The notes under the pieces were generated by a model that had not been told where the DNA came from, did no database searches, and saw only the letters and a list, made by a program, of their open reading frames with translations. From assembly GCF_032118995.1 (NCBI RefSeq), contig NC_092650.1, positions 7,068,001-7,132,000 of the forward strand: DNA of 64,000 nucleotides. Direction: 5' to 3'. Source of the DNA: Asterias amurensis. Its lineage: Eukaryota > Echinodermata > Asteroidea > Forcipulatida > Asteriidae. Positions within the stretch are counted from its first letter, which is position 1, and the number at the start of each line of letters is the position of its first letter. Positions 1-12,129 of this stretch are shown piece after piece. Position numbers and translations under genes: made by a program.

Positions 1-148
1 TCCTAACTTAAGACTAATCTTAGGACGAAGGACGAGTCCCAACCCTGCACTGTAGCATGCAGACCTTAAGATTAATCCTAAGTTAGGACGAGTTACTTGT
101 CCTAACTCGAGATAAGACGAGTGCTAACTCTTTGTGAACTCAACGGCT
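1..148. repeat. TIR element S, left end cut by window edge
   Basis: Matches the 166-bp element at 61235-61400 and the copy at 46804-46933: internal inverted arms around CTAACTTAAGACTAATC and a right end close to TTTGTGAAATCGAC. The left terminus is outside the window. Confidence 0.7.
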
Positions 149-1049
149 TAATCATGCTGCTCACCATCCTTGTCTTGCACCTTGTATACAATAGCATCCG
201 TAAACACCCTAGACAACCAAGAGGTACCTGACTTTTTTCCCTTCAAGCCTCGGTTTGGTAATACTTTTCACAATGGGACCGTAAAACAAGATGGAGGCAC
301 CATGATTGATTGAGGTCAATAGCAACGTGTAGCTCGCAAGCTGAGAAATAGATATAATCGTTAATTGTCTTTTGTTTTCATTTTACTTTATTATCATTTG
401 TATTTTATTGTACAGCAGTGTTTTCATAGTAACATTTTCAGTGTATGTATAGGCTTAATGTATTGCAGTCTGTTGGAGACACCATTATTGTTATACGTGT
501 ACGAGGTAAAAATGATCAAGTACTTTTTAAGATTATTGTAGTTCACACAATCATAACCAAAAAAAATGTAGCTAAATCATTAGAAAACAATAAAAATAGT
601 ATAGTATAAAATCTGAAGTGAGTGTGTTCTCCATTGTTCATTATCTCTTCGTGTGAGAAAGAACTAAGTACGTTCTATCCAGGAAACTGTTCCCTAAATA
701 ACAAAAGTCTATAGTTGTTCCTAAATCCCGATTTCTTTTCTTTTTAAATAATTCTGTAGTTATGAATTTGATGAAAACTTATTCTTAGCCCAAAATATGA
801 AGGAAGTAAACACAAGCTTTGCCACATGAGGGCGCCCTTTGGGATTTGGTAAACTCAACCGCCGTTCAACACAGTTTTAAGTTCGGTTTACTGTACTTTG
901 AAGCGTGGAGTTTTGACTGGGGCCTTTTTTTCAAAGCCACATCTCGGGCATTCATTCTTGTTTGATAAATCACTCTTTATTTTTTATCCAGCTTCAAAAC
1001 AGAACAGGAGTTTGCAAGCGTCAGGGAATGTGTATACCGATTTGAAACC

Positions 1050-1310
1050 GACCTTGCCCATGACTTGATCAAACAAGACGAAGAAAACAACACACACGAC
1101 ACGATCTCTAAGATTGACTTTTCTATTCTCCATTATGTTTGCATGTTTGCTTGCCTCATTGGACGAGGCCATAGCCCTACCCTCAGATTGAGTTCTCCTT
1201 GGTTCCGTATTGAGTCAATACGTTTTGGACGAGTGGTTTTGAAGGAGGGCCTATTGTGACATCATGGAGGCTGTTTAGGATGAGAAGTTTGCAAAACAAA
1301 AACAAGGGAA
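1050..1310. repeat. Diverged repeat, copy 1 (partner at 3160-3500)
   Basis: Shares an ordered series of blocks with 3160-3500, including TGATCAAACAAGA, GAAGAAAACAAC, GGCTATAGCCCT-like, GATTGAGTTC, ATTGTGACATCATGGAGG and AGAAGTTTGCAAAA. No coding capacity is convincing in either copy. Confidence 0.6.
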
Positions 1311-1488
1311 ACGTGTAACAGTTTGGGTATGCCTAACCTGTAACTCCATGCCGGTACCAACAATCTAAAGACTGGCTGAATTTGTTATACACTAATGGTG
1401 TTGGCAATTTATTTTGTGAATGCAAACTTTTAACACAATAATTAACAATAGCTACAGCGCTTCCACCGAATAAGTCCTGGCTACTCTC

Positions 1489-1721
1489 TTAATGTAAAAG
1501 AGTGAAAATGCAGTCTTTGAAGAGCCACAATGAAGGACAACTCTTTTTCGAGTAGTCTTCCACTCTTTTAGATTGAAGTTTGCATATTTTTTGAGTGATT
1601 TTTCACTCTGTCCTGGAGTGAAACCCCTCTTAAAGAGTGAATAACCACCACTCTTTTAGAAGAGCCTTATGAGGGATAGCTCAAAATGTTAAGAGTGGTG
1701 TTTTTCACTCTTTTACATTAA
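1489..1721. mobile_element. TTAA-flanked inverted-repeat element, family G
   Basis: Starts TTAATGTAAAAGAGTGAAAA and ends with its inverse, finishing in TTAA at 1718-1721. The TTAA is shared with the family C element that follows. About 233 bp, noncoding. Confidence 0.65.
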
Positions 1722-2108
1722 AGGAACACGTTGCCTTGGATCGGTCGAGTTGGTCTTTGAAAAGCGTTCTGTAACCGTTTGTTATAGAATCGATATGGTT
1801 AGAAAGATGTTGTAAAAGTAGAATACAATGATCTACACAAATATGCCTCGAAATTGCGTGGTTTTCATTTTACCTCGTCGACAAACACGGTCGGCCATTT
1901 ATGGGAGTCAAAAATTTGACTCCCATAAATGGCCGACCGTGTTAGTTCGCGACGTAAAATGAAAACCGTGCAATTTTGAGAGATACTTGTGTTGATCATT
2001 ATATTCTACTTTGAAAACATCTTTCTAACCATATGCATTTCATAACAAACGGTTTCAAACGCTTTTCATAGACCAACTCGTCCGATCCGAGGCAACGTGT
2101 TCCTTTAA
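1718..2108. mobile_element. TTAA-flanked inverted-repeat element, family C, copy 1
   Basis: Ends are TTAAAGGAACACGTTGCC and its inverse. The arms extend over most of the element and the centre (about 1885-1955) is a near-perfect palindrome built on CGGTCGGCCATTTATGGGAG. Noncoding. Confidence 0.8.
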
Positions 2109-2391
2109 GACAGTACGCCGCTAGTTCAGTCTATACATGTCATCCCATCAGGGGGTTGGGGGTTGGGGGAACCCAAGAGAGGACGCACAGTGTTTTCTAT
2201 GGGAAACATCCGGCCAATTAACACTGTAGAATGATCCCCTTTGCAGCGCTCCTCTCATGCCGTTCACCTTTCCTTTAATAAGATAATCTGACTTGACTGT
2301 AGAAACAAATACATCATCCGATTGTAAACAGGATAATGGTTTTATAACGACATTGGAATTATCGCATTAAAACTAGTAAAATGTAACACTT

Positions 2392-2596
2392 TAAAGACAA
2401 TGGACACTTGGTGTATCTCAACACATAACGAACCTGTGAAAATTTGAGCTCAATGGGTCGTCGAAGTTGCGAGATAAATGAAAGAAAAACACCCTTGTCA
2501 CACGAAGTTGTGTGCTTTCAGATGCTTGATTATAATAATAATTTAATGTTAATAATTATTTTGAGAAATTACCAATAGTGTCCACTGCCTTTAATC
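2392..2596 (-). mobile_element. Family A inverted-repeat element, internally deleted
   Basis: TTAA-like ends with GTGTCCACTGCCTTTAA at the right; inside, the usual GTGTATCTCAACA and GTGTGCTTTCAGATGCTTGA blocks are present, but the middle arm is missing. Confidence 0.7.
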
Positions 2597-2599
2597 TAA

Positions 2600-3150
2600 A
2601 AAGTCCAGATATGTGAAGGTGCAATAAAAGTTTACAATGATCAATTATAAAATAATAAAAAAACTACGAAAAAACAAAATACTCTATCCTTTTTTTGTTT
2701 TGTTTTTGGGTTTTTTTGTTATGAGAATGAAACATTTCGTCAACTTGTATTTTTAATGAGAATTGTACGTTTCGTAATTTTGTTTACCTAGTGTATATAT
2801 TAAAACAAATCTTTTTAAAACATATTTATTGTTTCCTGATATCCACCACAGCTTTGTGAAATGAACCCTCTATGGTGAAACTGATTCAGATATACTTTTA
2901 GTATCATTCTCTAAATGCAATTATATCAGATTCCGATTCATTAATATATCAAGTTAATACTAGTTGGAGGTTGGAGCCAGCCACCAATGACTTGCTGGTC
3001 AGCGATATGATGAAAACCCTGAATTAAAATTTAATTAGCAAGTCCCATTATTAACAGCAGTAACCTAGACCTTGATAAAGCAGTGGGCCGTTTCCTCTGA
3101 TGGGACGTTCCCAAAAACTCCTTTGTATCCTCCCATTGAGATCCTCCCCC
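2600..3150. other. AT-rich intergenic stretch, nothing recognised
   Basis: No ORF, RNA gene or repeat copy recognised from 2.6 to 3.15 kb. The stretch is AT-rich with T-runs near 2690-2720. Confidence 0.5.
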
Positions 3151-3159
3151 AATGACCCC

Positions 3160-3500
3160 AATGACCTTGCACATGACTCTTGATCAAACAAGAAATGAAG
3201 AAGAAAACAACCATGGATGTAGTCTACCCTGCATGAACAACAAACACGATACTACGCACTGGTCCTTGCTCTATATTATATGCTTAGAATGCATACTCTA
3301 TTCTCCCTTTATTTGCTTGCTTCATGGACGGCTATAGCCCTGGGATTGAGTTCACCTTGATCCAGTAAAAGTCAACTTCACAGTAAACAAAATAACTTTT
3401 GAACGAATTGTTAACTTACATGATGGATGACCCATTGTGACATCATGGAGGCCGTCTCAAGACTCTAATAGTATTAGAAGTTTGCAAAATAGAAACGATG
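3160..3500. repeat. Diverged repeat, copy 2 (partner at 1050-1310)
   Basis: Second copy of the block series described at 1050-1310, carrying the same ATTGTGACATCATGGAGG. The short ORF here is not shared in frame with copy 1. Confidence 0.6.
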
Positions 3501-4529
3501 GAACCGAAAAGTTTGTAGAGGAACGATCAAAAGACCGAGTGAATTGTTTTCACTAATGATGTTGCGTTGGTAATTAATTAATGCAATCTTGAAAATCAGT
3601 ATTCACAAAATAGATAATACTCACAATCCTGTAGGTGCATATATTTTTACTTTACATTCTGTAAAGATTAGTGAGTATTTTTAATTGGGTTGTATTGAAT
3701 TGAATTGAACTGAGTTAAATTGAAATGAAAAGACTCCCAACCAAATACGTTTTTTTTTTACTTGGCAGAATTTCTATGTATTACATCGCTCTCGTCTAGA
3801 AAGTAGAAGAGTCAGACCTATCTATGTCTGTGCAAAACAATGATCATTTTTCTTAGTTTACCATGGATACCATGTGGCACTAATACGATTTATCATCCAT
3901 GGATACAGAGTGAGTGTTCTCATCGTTACTTTGACCACTACCTGTACAAGTATATCTTTCTGGCATCAAAATTATAGCAAGGCCCGCCGATCCCCTGTTC
4001 CCACTCTCAATGTGATTTACATACAAAGTAGATATTAAAAAAAGGATATTTTGTGTTTTATAATATTTTTAGGGCTTCAGTCACAAACTGAACAAAAGGA
4101 AACTCGAGGCGCCGTCTGGTTTATGGGCTTGGGTCAAACCATGAAATAACAATCGGTCATACCAAAAAATCCCTATTGTCAACCGTTCCGTGAACAAAGT
4201 CAGGTTCATGACATTGGTCGTTGGCATTGGTCATCTCTTCATAATAGTGAAAGGCCTTTTCTTATACTCGTGTGTACTCATCCACGACGTCGGTCACCTG
4301 TTCCATTGAGTTGTCCTTTCTCTATGCCTAGTCATTGCTGCGCTCTGATTTAGTAAACAAGAGCATAACGAGTGCAGAGGCCATGTGTAGCTGGCTTGAC
4401 CATAGAGAAAGGACAACCTCTTTGGCTTGACCAGCCAAGGCCAAACACCTTTTAATACTGGTAAATGATTATTCAAATCGCCCCCCCCCCTTCCTCCCCG
4501 CGCACCAAAATACACTGGTAATAGTTTAC
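3500..4529. other. Intergenic, nothing recognised
   Basis: Low-complexity AT-rich sequence, a C-run at 4481-4490 and no supported gene. The minus-strand 84-codon ORF across 4294-4548 has no recognisable domain. Confidence 0.5.
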
Positions 4530-4729
4530 ACATCACGTCACGTGGCACAAATTTACCGTGATCTGTTGACGGGCGAGCTCCATAAAAACCGCAGTCCGTG
4601 CCCCCTCCTTGTCAGAAAGTAGCACTGCGCACTTCAACAACAACGGAATATTATTATATGCACGATTATTATATATTGACCAGCGCCTGAAATTTTATGA
4701 TTGATCTTTTTTTTTTTTTTTTTTTAAGA
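4530..4729 (+). promoter_or_regulatory. Candidate core promoter and 5'UTR of the LDLa membrane-protein gene
   Basis: Just upstream of the start codon at 4730 there is an E-box CACGTG near 4539, a TATA-like CATAAAAAC at about 4581, and an initiator-like GTCAGAA about 30 bases further on near 4611. The spacing fits a TATA/Inr promoter. This is motif reading only; the transcription start is not proven, and the long T-run at 4707-4725 lies in the presumed 5'UTR. Confidence 0.35.
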
Positions 4730-7694
4730 ATGGAATCGAATTATGCACATATTTTTTTGTTTGCGATTACGTTACTAATAAGGATCTCGGCTACTTCTGC
4801 TGATGATGGTAAGTTTCCTATACGGCAAAAACATTCTTCTTCCTTGTTTGCTCGGAATATTCATCGTTTATTTATTTTAGTTATCACCTATTGTTCAAAA
4901 ATACATCCTACCTATTTTATAAATGCATACTTAAAACAATATTGTGCAGTGGGGCCAAAATGCTGGATGTTCTTGATGACGAAGTTTCCCAACTAATTTT
5001 GAAGGCATCGTTACTCTTCTTTTCTTTTTTTCTTTTCTTTTTTTGCAAACAATTAAATATTGTATACATGTTTCCTTTAAAGGTATAGACCTACATCTCA
5101 TGTAAGGATAAACAAAATTGTATGAGTATTTGTAAATAGCTTACTGATTAGGTCGACAGAACCACTTTTTTAAAAATCTCTGATGACCCTATAATATATT
5201 GATTTTAATCATGCAGACACTTGCTTTCGATGCGATACTTTGTCCCCGTGTCTGGACACCCAGCTAGTGTGCGATTCCACGGTACATTGTGCCAATGGGC
5301 TAGACGAAGAGACAACTGAGGGTGGTGGATGCTACGAAGAGGAACTTGACGGTAAGTTGAAATACCTTCTTCTTTGTCTTCTTTTTAATAATGGCGTTTT
5401 CGCATAACATCGCAAGGCCGGACGGCCACTTTAATGAAGGGTCGGTGTGGCGAACTGTGTGGGTGCGTTCGTTTAGCTTCCCTAGGTCGACCCCGGTGTG
5501 TGGCGGGTTTTTTTTCCAGGACGAACGTGTGCAGATAATTACCCACGTTCGTCCTGGGGAAAAAAAACACCACACACCGGGGTCGACCCAGGGAAGCTAA
5601 ACGAACGCACCCAATATAAACTTTTTCTGAAAGCGCCCTCTTTTGAATCGTCCTAATAGACCTTTCTTTTGCAACGTCACAGCCCGAGTTTTGGCCAACC
5701 AAAATTGGAAAACTACGGAAAGCCATAGGTGCAAATCAAGAAAAGATCGCTATTTATTTTTTGGTAACAATGTAACAAAATTTGTTGATTTTGTTTAAAA
5801 CAAAACAGCTTATTATTAGAGGTATTTTACCTAATTGAAAGTGTGCAGAAAAGGTTAAATTTTGTTAAAACATTTGTTTTTACGATTGAGTGTTTTACTA
5901 ACATTCGGCCGGCCATGCCAACCAAGGCGGTTTGTTTATCAACAAAAGAAAGGTCTATACAGCCCACGTTAATTTCCCATGTACCGAATTTCCGGCGAAC
6001 AGAATTCCCGGAGAAACCGTCTTCACAAGGCCTACCAGATTGTAGCCTTTTGTCAAGGCCTTTGTAGCTCGCACAGCTTCTTATAGAGCAGCTATCCAAA
6101 GCGAATAGTCCCCACTTCCAGCCGTTTGGGGTCGCGGCTCTACGAAGCTCAAGCAACGAATGGCTTGACCAAAGGCTAACCTGATCTGGGCTATCGACCC
6201 AAATCTAGGGGCACGTTGCCACACACTACTGGGGAGCCTGGCTTAGAGCAGAATGCACCGACTACCATGGAGCAATATAAAGGAAGGAGTTCAAACGAAC
6301 CGCCAAATCCCCTCAAGACATTAGCAGCCATTTAGCTCCATGGTACTACCTTCCCAACTTTTTACGAAGCATGGTTTAAAATGCCTTGCTCAAGAGCCCG
6401 AGTGTCACAACTGGGATTCGAACCCACTCTTGGGCTGACAACACCGGAGCTTTGGTCTTGTGAACTATATATACCACTTTTTCATGGTTTATTTAAAATG
6501 TTTGTTTTTGTCATGGATTTTAATCCGCATTTTGGCCAGTTTAACTTTGGTAAGGCAGGAGTTGTAAAATGTTGGTGTTTTGTGTTACTATTGTTTTGGT
6601 GTTTTGTTTGTTTTTACTCAGAAACGAGTACCATCGTAATCATCTACATTGTAAGTGGTGTCATCGTCTGCGAGGCCGTCGCTATTCTTTGTGTAGTGTG
6701 GATCCTCTTGAATTGTAGCTGTTGTGCCTGCGTATGCCCGGAGGTGCACCGCAAGCGACGAGAGAAACAAGAAGCTCGTAGTAGAAGTCGACGAAGTCGG
6801 GGCACCAGATCAGTCTCAGGCCAACGGGGGCGCCATTTGCACAGGAGTCGTGACGCAACAACGCGTGTGTACCCCGAGTTGCCTCAATTCCTCACGACTA
6901 AATCACGCACAGATCCCATCGGTAAACCTTATCATGTTCCGGAAAGTGTGTTGCCCACCGTCGTGCCACAAACTGTAGCCAATGTCGGCAGAAGTAACGG
7001 GCCTTTACGTGGGGGTGGCATCGGCATCCCTCGGCCAAAAATCAAACTCAACGAGCAGCAGGTTTTTCCACCGGTAATGCCTATATCCTCATCGAACTTC
7101 GACTCCTTAACTCGAGATGAGTTTCCAGTGTTCTCCCCTGAAGTTTCTGAGCGCGCTTTCGATGTCGGGATGACCTATGGTCAACCACGGACTCCTCCTG
7201 TCCAAAAACCAATGACCGTGTTGCCAAATGATTCTACTAACCCATCTAAGAGTATCACAAATTCGCATCAAAGACCTTTCGATCAGGACAGCGTCCTGGG
7301 AAGACATCCACAACAAAAAGACAGTGCTTACGGGGTGGACTATCCTGACACCACAACCAACGAAATGTTCTCATGGTCGGAACCAGACCGAACACAACCA
7401 TCCATCGCGGTTATAGAAAGACAACACGACCAGCTTGAGAGGTCCAGACCTAGACCAATCATACACCAGACGACGGTGAACAATCTGACTTTGGTTCTTC
7501 CTCCCGGCGCTAATAACCAAGATTTGGCGGGAATATCTTCTGTTCTCGAACGCTGCTCACGCACTGAGATTATTGAACACGACCAACCCGGTCCATCCAA
7601 TGGACCAAGTGGCTCAAATTCTTGCCGGCAAGTCATGCCATTTTATCGACCACGAAAGGGCACAAACATGTACAATGTAGATGATCTGTGTTAG
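4730..7694 (+). CDS. Type I membrane protein with one LDL-receptor class A module (3 exons, 428 aa)
   Basis: Exons 4730-4808, 5217-5351 and 6622-7694 (stop TAG 7692-7694) join in matching phase 1 at canonical GT-AG sites. Residues 1-25 form a hydrophobic signal peptide (LFAITLLIRI core). Residues 29-65 are a six-cysteine LDLa module (C29, C32, C38, C45, C51, C65) keeping the NGLDEE calcium-site end, though the usual DG is NG. A single membrane span covers about residues 76-101, followed by a Cys cluster (NCSCCACVC) that could be palmitoylated and a basic stretch rich in Arg/Ser. The last 300 residues look disordered, rich in Pro, Ser, Thr and Gln. LDLa modules bind protein ligands outside the cell, so a receptor or adhesion role is possible, but I do not recognise an orthologue. 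The first intron-2 stretch up to 6621 reads open into exon 3 but ends in a good acceptor (tttttactcag). An additional small exon cannot be excluded. Confidence 0.8.
5460..5613. repeat. Near-perfect foldback palindrome in intron 2 of the LDLa gene
   Basis: About 70-bp arms beginning TGGGTGCGTTCGTTTAGC and ending with the inverse, around a spacer of roughly 14 bases. It contains a GTCGACC site in each arm and an 8-A/8-T run. RNA from either strand would form a long hairpin. Confidence 0.85.
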
Positions 7695-7940
7695 ATGTTG
7701 TTTTGCTTATACCTTAAACAACAATTTTTTCAGTCGCACACACTATACTCAAAAACATATTGAAGACGTTAAGATTTGGACACGAGGTTGCCAACAATAT
7801 TTGGAGACGAAGCAAACGCAGCCCAATATGAAAGAAAAAAGAAAAAGAAAAAAACTAAGCCCTCTGGGTGCACAAGACAGAAAGAAAGATAAACTAACTA
7901 CCAGGGCAAAGAAAAACAATTTTAGTAATTGCCACAGTGT

Positions 7941-8333
7941 TTAAAGGAACACGTTGCCTTGGATCGGTCGAGTTAGTCTTTAAAAAGCGTTTATAGTCGT
8001 TTGTTATCAAATGCATGTGATTAGAAAGATATTTTAAAAGTAGAATTATAATGATCCACAAAAATATTACTCGAATATTGCGTCGTTTTCCTTTTACCTC
8101 GTCGACTAACACCGTCGGCCATTTTATGAGAGTCAAATTGTTTGACTCCCATAATGGCTGACCGTGCTAGTTCGCAAAGTAAAAGGAAAACCACGCAACT
8201 TTAAACCAAATTTGTGTGGATCATTGTATTCTACTTTTAAAACATCTTTCTAACCAATGTGCATTTTATCAAACGGTTACAAACGTTTTTTTAAAGACCA
8301 ACTCGACCGATCCAAGGCAACGTGTTCCTTTAA
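7941..8333. mobile_element. TTAA-flanked inverted-repeat element, family C, copy 2
   Basis: Same termini and central palindrome as 1718-2108, with TTAA at each end. It lies 250 bases after the LDLa gene stop codon and could be in the 3'UTR. Confidence 0.8.
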
Positions 8334-9292
8334 GTTATTACAAATGTGCTAGATAAGAGACGTGCGAAGTATCACCTTAAGGTGTTGGAACTGACACCTT
8401 TGTTTAAGACGGAAGGTGTGACTCTAATCGGGCCGAAAGGAAGTTCGAAAATGAACCAACGTGCTCGAAGGAAGTCTTTTCAAAACAACTCAATTGCCAA
8501 TTGGTTACAATGTTATTATTAACTATCGAATTGTACTATAGTATTTTATAATTATTGATAAACTTTGTGTGAATAATTTAATTGTTCTGACCTCATTGTA
8601 TTCGACAGATCATTCATCTGTATGTATTTCGTGTAGGCTAAGCCTACATATTAGTTTTTTAAATATTAATCGAATTTGTTGCATTTAGATCATACACAGG
8701 CGTTATGTTATTGCTAAAAAGTTGCGCGTTAATTAAATAACTTATAGAAGGCACTACATATTAAATTTATAATCTTTAGGACTTTAAACTCATCAAACAA
8801 TGTTTGTGTCAATGATAAGACCGAATTGCCAAATTAATATTGTATGCTTTATAGAAATAGCTGCTCGTGATGATGACGAAGTGTTTTGTATTTATTTCGG
8901 GTGCATATTTTTCTTTTTCTGAAATATTAATCGAAGTTGCTGCATTTAGGATTTACATTTTAATTGTATGGTGTATAGTCATAATAATTAATAATTGTTA
9001 TCTTATAAATTTACTGATTAAACTTTAATGTACTGGCATTATTTATCATTTCCGCGTTTTGTAATTACTCTGTTTTTAACATCAAAGACTAGTGAATTTT
9101 TGATAGTTCCTGCATTTAGGTCGAAGTCAGGCGATATGTTATTGTCGAATGCAATAAAAACCACTTTTTGTAAAAGTCAACAAAGCACAGAAAGTAAGAA
9201 AAATACATTGTCAATTTCAGAACCCTAACAGGGAGTATTTCCCTATGGACTCCTGCAGTGGTGGTCAGTTGATGACGTTGAACATTAAATCT
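8334..9292. other. AT-rich intergenic stretch
   Basis: Very AT-rich. Two weak repeats of ATATTAATCGAA(T/G)TTG...GCATTTAG occur near 8670 and 8930, and a third GCATTTAGG near 9110. No gene supported. Confidence 0.45.
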
Positions 9293-9660
9293 TTAAAGCC
9301 ATTGGACCCTTCGGTACAGAAAAAAAAAGTTCACAGATTTACAAATAACTTACAGGGTTTACAGAAGGTAGTGGTGAAATACTACTCTTGAAATATTATT
9401 CCATGAAATGCTTTACTTTTTGAGAAAACAGTAAAACAATATCAATTCTCGTTAACGAGAAATACGGATTTATTTTAAACACATGTCATGACACGGCGAA
9501 ACGCGCGGATACAAGGGTGGGTTTTCCCGTTATTTTCTCCCGACTCCGATGACCGATTAAGTTCAAATTTTCACAGGTTTGTTATTTGATATAGAAGTTG
9601 TGATACACGAAGTGTGGGCCTTGGACAATACTGTTTACCGAAAGGGTCCAATGGCTTTAA
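9293..9660 (+). mobile_element. TTAA-flanked inverted-repeat element, family D, copy 1
   Basis: Starts TTAAAGCCATTGGACCC and ends GGGTCCAATGGCTTTAA. The central palindrome is TCTCGTTAACGAGA. Its right TTAA (9657-9660) is also the left TTAA of the next element. Confidence 0.75.
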
Positions 9661-10045
9661 AGACACCGGACACTTATTATTAATAATAATTTCAAAGACC
9701 AGTCTTTTCACTTGGTGTATCTCAACATATGCATAAAATAACAAACCTGTGGAAATTTGAGCTTAATCGGTGGTCGAAGTTGGGAGATAATAATGAAGGA
9801 AAAACATCCTTGTCACACGAAGTTGTGTGCTTTCAGATGGTTGATTTCGAACCTCAAGTTCTAAATGTAAGGTCTCGAAATCAAATTCGTGGAAAATTAC
9901 TTCTTTCTCGAAAACTACTCGACTTCAGAGGGAGCCGTTTCTCACAATGTTTTATACTACCAACCTCTCCCCATTACTCGTTACCAAGTAAGGTTAGTGC
10001 TAATAACTATTTTGAGTAATTACCATTACTGTCCACTGCCTCTAA
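9657..10045 (-). mobile_element. Family A inverted-repeat element abutting family D
   Basis: Starts TTAAAGACACCGGACAC and ends TGTCCACTGCCTCTAAA. The usual inner hairpin (GAACCTCAAGTTC, then AGGTCTCGAAATC) and TATAC/ACCAACCTCTCC blocks are present. Noncoding, despite a 96-codon ORF through it. Confidence 0.75.
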
Positions 10046-11440
10046 AAAGTCAATAATATAGTTTTTATTGATGCCACTGTTTTATTTTATTTTATTTGAG
10101 TCCACCTAGAATCTCTCCCTATGCTTTAATGATTCTTCTATGTTGTTATGGTGGCGGTGTTTTACTTTTGATACTGGGTGGAATTTGGGTCATTTTTAGC
10201 CACTACTTTTCACAACACTTCAAGTTTGGCGGGCCCAGAATAGTTCCTGCCCCGGATTTACTCAGGCTTTGCTTTGAAACTTTCAAGAAACATGAATGTA
10301 AAACGTTTCGTGTGTATCCCACCCCTAGGGATGGTTAAGATAATTATAATAATATGTACCAACAAACAAAAGCATGAAATGCAATACAGGCTATACATCA
10401 TCAAAATTGAAACACATAACTTGGCTAAAGTCAGCAGATACCACCAACATGCAGGGAAAATTCGAAGCATTGTGCTTTTTAAATTTTACCGATAGTGTTT
10501 GTCCAAGTACAATACAATAATGTCCGAACCCAGTTAACGCCCTTTTCTGTCGACAAACATTTCAGTGTGCAGAAGATGCAGACGACAAACCGAGTACAAC
10601 TAAAAACAGAATGCGGTTTTTTTTTTCAACAGCGCCACCAATAGTTGATTTTCACTCAAATATTGGTGGCGCCCTCCTTCTTTATGGAATTATCTTTGAA
10701 CTCGATTTGAAAGAGGCATGTTCTGCAAGAATGCAAGAAGATGATCCTGACCATAAAGCAAGCTGACAAACTCCTGAAGTACTCTAAATATCGGGTAAGT
10801 GAATTGACAGAGTTAAACTGTTGACATCTTAACTTTGCATATTTTATGTAAATCATGCACATTTTTGTGTTAAATTGGACAACAGACGGGACGGACCAGT
10901 CATGAGTCAACAACAATCATCACCAGGCAACTTATTTTGTCATGATGAGTGTGGGTACAAAGTGTGTCAGCAGATGATCCCTTCGCAACATCTGATGTTC
11001 TGTTCTGAATCATTGAATTAGTTTTTAAAAAGTGCATGTAAATTGTAATGATTTATGTTGAGGTACTGATCATGAACCAATGGAGGTAGGTCTAACTTAT
11101 GAATTAATTAGGCAGTTCCGTCAACTGAAAGTTTCATGTATTGTAATTTGTATGGACTAACTAAACTTTATAGTTAAACATTTTTATAGGATTTGACTTT
11201 GAGTTTGATGAGGCATTGCAACCATACCATATTATTTGAAAGTTCCAACAAAATGTATAAACCAATGTTAATATGTTCAGACAAACAATTACAAACTTTC
11301 TTGATTATGGAAATTCTTTCCCTAATGTAATCATATAATAATAATAGGCATGTTTTAAATAATAAGGGAATAAGCCGACAAGTTCTTAAACGGCCGTTTA
11401 AAACCGGCAGGATCGTGGTCATTCCGTCACAACCCTGCAT
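10046..11440. other. Intergenic; one short hairpin, otherwise nothing recognised
   Basis: A 12-bp-arm hairpin GCGCCACCAATA / TATTGGTGGCGC lies at about 10632-10674. The rest is AT-rich with no supported gene. Short ORFs on both strands lack domains. Confidence 0.45.
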
Positions 11441-11652
11441 TTTGAGGTCTTGAAATCAAATTAACAAATTTTAGTGGAATATTATCCGAATATTACTTCT
11501 TTCTCGAAAGCTACGTTACTTCAAAGGGAGCCAGAACTGGCCGTTTCTCACAATAGTTTATTCTATAATTAGTTCTTCATTGATTGTTAACAAGAAAGTT
11601 TTTACCCTAACAATTATTTTGAGTAGTTACCAATTAGTGTCCAGTGCTTTTA
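11441..11652 (-). mobile_element. Family A element, partial
   Basis: Keeps the AGGTCTTGAAATCAAATT block, TTCTTTCTCGAAA and the terminal TAGTGTCCAGTGC...TTTTAA. The other half is missing. Confidence 0.6.
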
Positions 11653-11679
11653 ATAATTTTTGTTAATTTGATCTTTTTA

Positions 11680-12022
11680 AAGGGAAGGTACACGTCGTCG
11701 TTTGGTAATTACTCAAAACAAATTATAATAATTTAAAAACTGACTCGGTAACGAGCACTGGAGAGCTGTTGATAGTATAAAACATTGTGATAAACGGCTC
11801 CCTCTGAAGTAGCATAGATTATGAGAAAGAGGTAATTTCTCATTAAAAATAGTTAAAGACTTCAAGCAAGAAGTCTTTTATTCGTATCTGAAGTTTTTTC
11901 TCTCATTATTTTCTCGCAACTTCTATGACCAATTTAACCCAAATTTTCATAGGCTTGTTACTTTAAATGCTTAAATGTTGGGATACACCAAGTGAGAAGA
12001 CTGGTCGTTGTCAATAATTAAA
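11680..12022 (+). mobile_element. Family B TTAA inverted-repeat element, right end decayed
   Basis: Starts TTAAAGGGAAGGTACACG, followed by GGTAATTACTCAAAACAAA, TGATAGTATAAAACATTGTG and CACCAAGTGAGAAGACTGG. The right terminus is eroded. Confidence 0.65.
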
Positions 12023-12129
12023 ATGCCAGTAGATGTAAAACACGTGAGAACCAGTCCAACTCATTGAAGAGAAGTAGTCAAGCTGGCTAGCCTAATGTTG
12101 AAAAGCGTCTGTTGTAGTACATGATGTTC

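Noticed and set aside
5385..5726. 113-codon minus-strand ORF
   Set aside because: It runs through both arms of a foldback palindrome and has no recognisable domain.
9729..10019. 96-codon ORF
   Set aside because: Entirely within a family A element; the same reading appears with stops in other copies.
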